Below are positions 58,869 to 64,000 of a DNA stretch of 64,000 nt, in pieces. Both the position numbers and the translations under genes were made by a program. This stretch comes from Culex pipiens pallens (Eukaryota; Arthropoda; Insecta; Diptera; Culicidae). Each line of letters opens with the position of its first letter. Position 1 is the first letter of the stretch. The stretch spans positions 181,876,034 to 181,940,033 of the forward strand of contig NC_068939.1 in NCBI RefSeq assembly GCF_016801865.2, in the 5' to 3' direction. The notes under the pieces are model-generated. The model made no database searches and was not told the origin of the DNA. It saw only the letters and a program-made list of their open reading frames with translations.

Positions 58869-59395
58869 AGAGCAGTTCTCAACGAAATCGGTCCTATTTT
58901 ATTAATATTAATTTTTGCATTTTTTAATCCGGCTGAAACTTTTTTGGTGCCTTCGGTATGCCCAAAGAAGCCATTTTGCATCATTAGTTTGTCCATATAA
59001 TTTTCCATACAAATTTGGCAGCTGTCCATACAAAAATGAAATGTGCAAATTCGAAAATCTGTATCATTTGAGGGAATTTTTTGATCGATTTGGTGTCTTC
59101 GGCAAAGTTGTAGGTATGGATAAGGACTACACTGAAAAAAATGATACACGGTAAAAAAAATTTGGTGATTTTTAATTTCACTTTTTGTCACTTAAACTGG
59201 ATTTTCCAAAAAAACATTATTTTAATTTTTTTTATTTTCTGATATGTTTTTGGTTACATAAAATGCCAACTTTTCAGAAATTTCATAACTTTTCAAAAGG
59301 GCGTAGTATTGAATGTTTGGCCCTTTTGAAATGTTGATCTTGATTTAATTTTTTTTAATATTGTTTTTTGAGAAGATCGTGAAATTTCACAAATT
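58869..59395 (+). mobile_element. Truncated relative of the 13718-15458 foldback
   Basis: AATCCGGCTGAAACTTTTTT, GGTGCCTTCGGTATGCCCAA and AATGATACACGGTAAAAAA follow the left arm at 13718 closely. It runs through the centre (AAAAGGGCGTAGTATTGAAT) and stops shortly after, so the right arm is missing. Confidence 0.75.
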
Positions 59396-59406
59396 TTGTT
59401 GCATGA

Positions 59407-59535
59407 AGGATCCGGGATGAACGATTGCAAGACGATATTTTTCGCTGGCTGTATGATAAACAATTTGGGCTATATACAGTTGGACCTGCTTTCATCAAAT
59501 TACCTCTGGATTACGACCGCACGAAACAAATGTGA
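59407..59535 (+). pseudogene. Unrecognised 42-codon open fragment with protein-like composition
   Basis: The frame runs from just after a stop (59404-59406) to TGA at 59533-59535 and has no ATG start. Its middle reads LQDDIFRWLYDKQFGLYTVG and its end FIKLPLDYDRTKQM. Residue use is less biased to K, N, F and I than the surrounding chance frames. It could be a last-exon remnant or a gene fragment. There is no clean acceptor before it, and I do not recognise the family. Confidence 0.2.
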
Positions 59536-61227
59536 AGAAGCTTTATAATAGTAATTTACCTATCATGATTCCTTCACTGTGTTGAAAAGTTAATTGTATT
59601 CCAGTAGACATGATCTTTTTTTATTTGGCAATCGTGCCAGGTGATTTGATTACAAAAGTGATAAATACCGAATTATGTTGAACGTTTTTACAGTTAATTT
59701 TGGCCGATTTAAGCGTGACATACTTTATGGATGACGCCAAATGTGTACATTGATTGAATAGAAAGACTGCGAAATTCAATAATTTGAGAAAAAAACATGT
59801 ACTTTGTGAAAATACAATATTGGTCATTTTAATTTAAAAAAAAAGTCGTATGCACAAAAAAAACTATTTTTGAAAATTTTAAATTTTTTGTACGGCAACT
59901 TTACAAAAAAATATGATAAATTACATCGATTTCAAGATAAATCAGATTTTCAAGATGAGTCAGATTTTCCAAAAGATTGCAATTTTTCGAACTTTTTCAA
60001 AAGTGCCCATAGTTACTCAAGTATGATCATATTTTTTGGTAGAGTTAAGAAAATTTTCTATAAAATCTCGAAATTAAAATTTAAGAAATATCGTTTGCTG
60101 AGATATTGGGTGTCCAATTTTCCCGGGTTTTAAACAAAAATTTGAAAAATTATCTTTAATAATCCAAATTAATGCTGATATATGCCGAATGCAAATTTTG
60201 ATTTTCCTTAATGCTATCCGGCTACTCAGTATTAAAACAGATCATTTTTCACAAACAAATTAGAATTTCCAGACCAAAGTTTGAACTATTATTTTCAAAT
60301 TCGGACAAATATAAAAATTCCCGGGATTCCGAAAATCTCGGGAACATCGGCCCGGATATGTCCAAGATAAACGGACTGCTGAGATATCTTAATTTCAATG
60401 TAATTTGGGGGAACCCTAAAAACCTTTTTTTTTTCTTTTTTTTTTACCCCTTTTGTGGCCTTTACCAACCAGAGGTCCAAACTTCTAAGTTTCTTAGGCA
60501 AATTTGTCAGAAATTTAAAAAAAAATTAAAAGAATATTTTCGGACCAAGGCAATTATTTACAACAAATCCAAAAAATGCTCATTTTTGGTTTAAAATAAA
60601 CTGTGAAATTTACCAAAGTTCTTTTTTTTTATCCAAATCTAATTTTATATTAAAAAATAAGGTAAAATTATGTTTTTGTCATGTTTTTGAAGTTTTCGAA
60701 GCAGAAAAAATTAAATTGTTAAGATTTTTACTGCAATTTGAACATTGGGAATGGATTTAATGGATAAAAACAAAACAAACATTTTTTACCAGAAATTAAC
60801 CCTGAAATGGCTATAACTTCAAAACGGTGCATTTAAAAAAACATTATTTTGAATTAAATGGTTTGATCTGAAATTTGGCATAAAAAGATGAATGTGTATT
60901 TTTCAATATTTGACAAATCACGTCTCCATGAAGTTGCTTTGCTGAATCCCCTAAAACATTAAAAAAATCAAAAATTAAAAAAATATTAAATTCAGTTGTA
61001 CGACAATTTTTTTCTGGAAATTTTAGGGCCATTGAAAATTTTATTTCAAAATTTTAAATTTTTAACTTTCATTGAACAAAATATGAATATTGGTTGAAAA
61101 CTATTTAAAAAACATTGTTTAATGTTTATTGATGAATTTTCAATCAAATGATGTTTTAATCTTCGTACAAATTTTGAATCTGTAGGACCAAAGATCGGTT
61201 AGAGACGGCATTTCAAGAACAAAAAAA
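59536..61227. other. A+T-rich sequence, no supported gene
   Basis: Poly-T and poly-A runs, with CTGAGATAT motifs at about 60100 and 60380 that also occur in the 13718 foldback and at about 37370. Short frames only. Confidence 0.5.
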
Positions 61228-64000
61228 GGTGCAGGTGGTTATGTTCTACATGACCAATATGACAAAGAACTTTGTACAAAACTCCTAAAAAATATTCTAT
61301 TTAATTTTATATTTTTAAAACATTGCCTATGTATTTAATCCTAAATAATTTATTCCTATAAAATGTTTTCAATCTTTGGCACCTCTGTGGAAATAAATTG
61401 CCAAAACAAGTATAGTTCGGAAAATGTCCAATCAAAATGGTAATTTTCATGTCCAGTATCAAAAACCATGAATTTTGGTACCCATATTGCCCCAAGTCGA
61501 ATAGTTCGATTAATGTCCCCCCGGGAGAACCTTCCCGAGGGCAATTGCCACTCCGGGTATGGCCAATCCGGTCAAAATGGCCATTTTCATTATCAGTTTC
61601 AAAAATCATGAATTTTGATACCCATATTGCCCCAAGTCGTATGGTACGATTAATGCCCCCCGGTAGAACCTTCCCGAGGGCACTGGCCACTCCGGGTGTG
61701 GCCAATCCAGTCAAAATGGCCATTTTCATTACCAGTTTAAAAAATCATGAATTTTGATACCCATATTGCCCCAAGTCGTATGGTACGATTAATGCCCCCC
61801 GGTAGAACCTTCCCGAGGGCACTGGCCACTCCAGGTGTGGCCAATCCAGTCAAAATGGCCATTTTCATTATCAGTTTCAAAAACCATGAATTTTGATACC
61901 CATATTGCCCCAATTTGTATGGTTCCGTAAATGTCCTCCCGGGAGAACCTGCCCTCAGGGCAATGGCCGCTCCGGGTGTGGCCAATCTTGTCAAATGGCC
62001 ATTTTCATTACCAGTATCAAAAACCATAAATTTTGATACCCATATTGCCCAAATCTGTATGGTTCCGTAAATGTCCTCCCGGGAGAACCTTCCCTCAGGG
62101 CAATGGCCACTCCGGGTGTGGCCAATATCCTAAATGTTAAGTCCCAACACCATTGCCCCAAATCATTCTGGTTTTCGGGTGACCGTTCTATCTTCATTAG
62201 AACAGAATTCCTCCCGAGTTGGTGCACAACCTGTGTCTATTAATGTGTGGGTTGTGTGTGTCTGAGCAATAAAATTACCACCGCGGATCCGTCTTTGACG
62301 AAACCTCGTAAGGTACTGAAATTTTCTAAGGCTATCTGTTAGCTTAAATAGTTCGCATGAAATGTGGCAACAGTGGTGCAACATTCTCGCATGACAGTTC
62401 CACGAAAGCAAGAGACAAGGCAAAATTTGCACCATGTTGCCACATTGCATGCGAACTATTTAAGCTAACAGATAGCCTTAGAAAATTTCAGTACCTTACG
62501 AGGTTTCGTCAAAGACGGATCCACGGTGGTAATTTTATTGCTCACACACACACACGCACACATTGAAAGACACAGTTTGTGCACTAAATTGGAAGGAATT
62601 CTGTTCTTATGAAGATTGTAAGGACGTTCACCGGACCAGAATGATTTGGGGCAATGGGCTTGGGACCACATTTATAGGATATTGGCCACACCCGGAGTGG
62701 CCAGTGCCCTGGGGAAGGTTCTACCGGGGGAACATTAATCGAACCATACGACTTGGGGCAATATGGGTATCAAAATTCATGGTTTTTGAAACTGATAATG
62801 AAAATGGCCATTTTGACTGGATTGGCCACACCCGGAGTGGCCAGTGCCCTCGGGAAGGTTCTACCGGGGGGACATTAATCGAACCATACGACTTGGGGCA
62901 ATATGGGTATCAAAATTCATGGTTTTTGAAACTGATAATGAAAATGGCCATTTTGACTGGATTGGCCACACCCGGAGTGGCCAGTGCCCTGGGGAAGGTT
63001 CTACCGGGGGAACATTAATCGAACCATACGACTTGGGGCAATATGGGTATCAAAATTCATGGTTTTTGAAACTGATAATGAAAATGGCCATTTTGACTGG
63101 ATTGGCCACACCCGGAGTGGCCAGTGCCCTCGGGAAGGTTCTACCGGGGGGACATTAATCGAACCATACGACTTGGGGCAATATGGGTATCAAAATTCAT
63201 GGTTTTTGAAACTGATAATGAAAATGGCCATTTTGACTGGATTGGCCACACCCGGAGTGGCCAGTGCCCTGGGGAAGGTTCTACCGGGGGAACATTAATC
63301 GAACCATACGACTTGGGGCAATATGGGTATCAAAATTCATGGTTTTTGAAACTGATAATGAAAATGGCCATTTTGACTGGATTGGCCACACCCGGAGTGG
63401 CCAGTGCCCTCGGGAAGGTTCTACCGGGGGACATTAATCGAACCATACGACTTGGGGCAATATGGGTATCAAAATTCATGGTTTTTGAAACTGATAATGA
63501 AAATGGCCATTTTGACTGGATTGGCCACACCCGGAGTGGCCAGTGCCCTCGGGAAGGTTCTACCGGGGGGACATTAATCGAACCATACGACTTGGGGCAA
63601 TATGGGTATCAAAATTCATGGTTTTTGAAACTGATAATGAAAATGGCCATTTTGACTGGATTGGCCACACCCGGAGTGGCCAGTGCCCTCGGGAAGGTTC
63701 TACCGGGGGGACATTAATGAAAATGCCCCAAAATGGCCATTTTCATTACAAGTTTCAAAAGCCATGAATTTTGATACCCATATTGCCCCAAGTCGTATGG
63801 TTCGATTAATTTCCCCCCGGTAGAACCTTCCCTCAGGGCAATGGCCACTCCGGGTGTGGCCAATCCTGCCAAAATGGTCATTTTCATTACCAGTATCAAA
63901 AACCATGAATTTTGATACCCATATTGCCCAAATTTGTATGGTTCCGTAAATGTCCTCCCGGTAGAACCTTCCCTCAAGGCAATGGCCACTCCGGGTGTGG
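61228..64000 (-). mobile_element. Inverted second copy of the satellite-bearing Helentron-like element, incomplete
   Basis: It begins with GGTGCAGGTGGTTATG, the reverse complement of the tip ending at 53142. The mirror relation holds for all landmarks, with paired coordinates summing to about 114370 (52143 with 62227, 51807 with 62563, 50653 with 63717). It contains the tail, a short array, the head-to-head palindrome, eight 140-bp units and the orientation flip at 63717, then 141-bp units to the window edge. The two copies differ in the order of 140-bp unit variants (the 1-bp deletion is in a different unit), so they are not bit-identical. The outer flank is unrelated to that of the first copy. 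Confidence 0.88.

Overview
The window looks like mosquito DNA, most likely a culicine and probably Culex. It is A+T-rich and almost free of coding sequence. The dispersed short elements, a tRNA-derived SINE and foldback elements are of the kind common in culicine genomes. That species call is from memory and not from a search. I can support one real protein-coding exon, at 8164-8333 (+). It encodes part of the beta-propeller of a Nup88 homologue (Drosophila members only, mbo). It has a textbook acceptor and donor, and I find no other exon of that gene here. If the gene is intact, the window is mostly its introns: more than 8 kb upstream and more than 55 kb downstream.

Layout. 0.3-3.6 kb: PIF/Harbinger-like MITE pieces and unique sequence. 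3.6-7.35 kb: a 9-bp microsatellite array (ATTACAAAA / ATTACTAAA) containing a ~1.7-kb internal tandem duplication. 7.4-9.8 kb: the Nup88 exon and its flanks. 9.8-17.7 kb: nested elements, including a 1.06-kb element with 164-bp tandem repeats, a 1.7-kb foldback and a MITE-in-MITE-with-SINE. 17.7-21.7 kb: unique sequence. 21.7-26.4 kb: a second giant microsatellite, T-rich then abruptly A-rich on the + strand, made of 9-mer and 8-mer blocks and followed by an odd C-rich, G-poor block. 26.6-45 kb: unique islands alternating with foldbacks, a 1.2-kb LINE-derived insertion with a perfect 22-bp target duplication, MITEs, and at 43.6 kb a sequence that looks like a recursive-splicing (ratchet) site. 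45.0-53.45 kb: a foldback element split by a 7.05-kb insertion. 53.5-61.2 kb: A+T-rich spacer with a hAT MITE (8-bp target duplication), a tRNA-derived SINE and a half foldback. 61.2-64.0 kb: a second, inverted copy of the 7-kb insertion that runs off the window.

The most interesting system is the 7-kb insertion at 46091-53142 and its inverted partner. It abuts T-runs. It carries GACAAAG..CTTTGTC at its left tip and the matching inverted repeat 33 bp inside its right tip. That inner repeat is followed by a short stem-loop and then the end. Inside are a CA microsatellite and 140/141-bp satellite arrays in both orientations. A second, unrelated family (11743-12806 and 56268-~56925) has the same layout: a subterminal inverted repeat, a GT tract, tandem repeats, a 3' stem-loop and insertion into T-runs. 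This matches what is described for Helentron-associated non-autonomous elements (HINE/DINE-1 type). I infer that such elements seed new satellite arrays here.

The many long open frames in this window (up to about 600 codons) come from microsatellites and satellites whose periods are multiples of three, or which lack stop triplets. They should not be annotated as genes.
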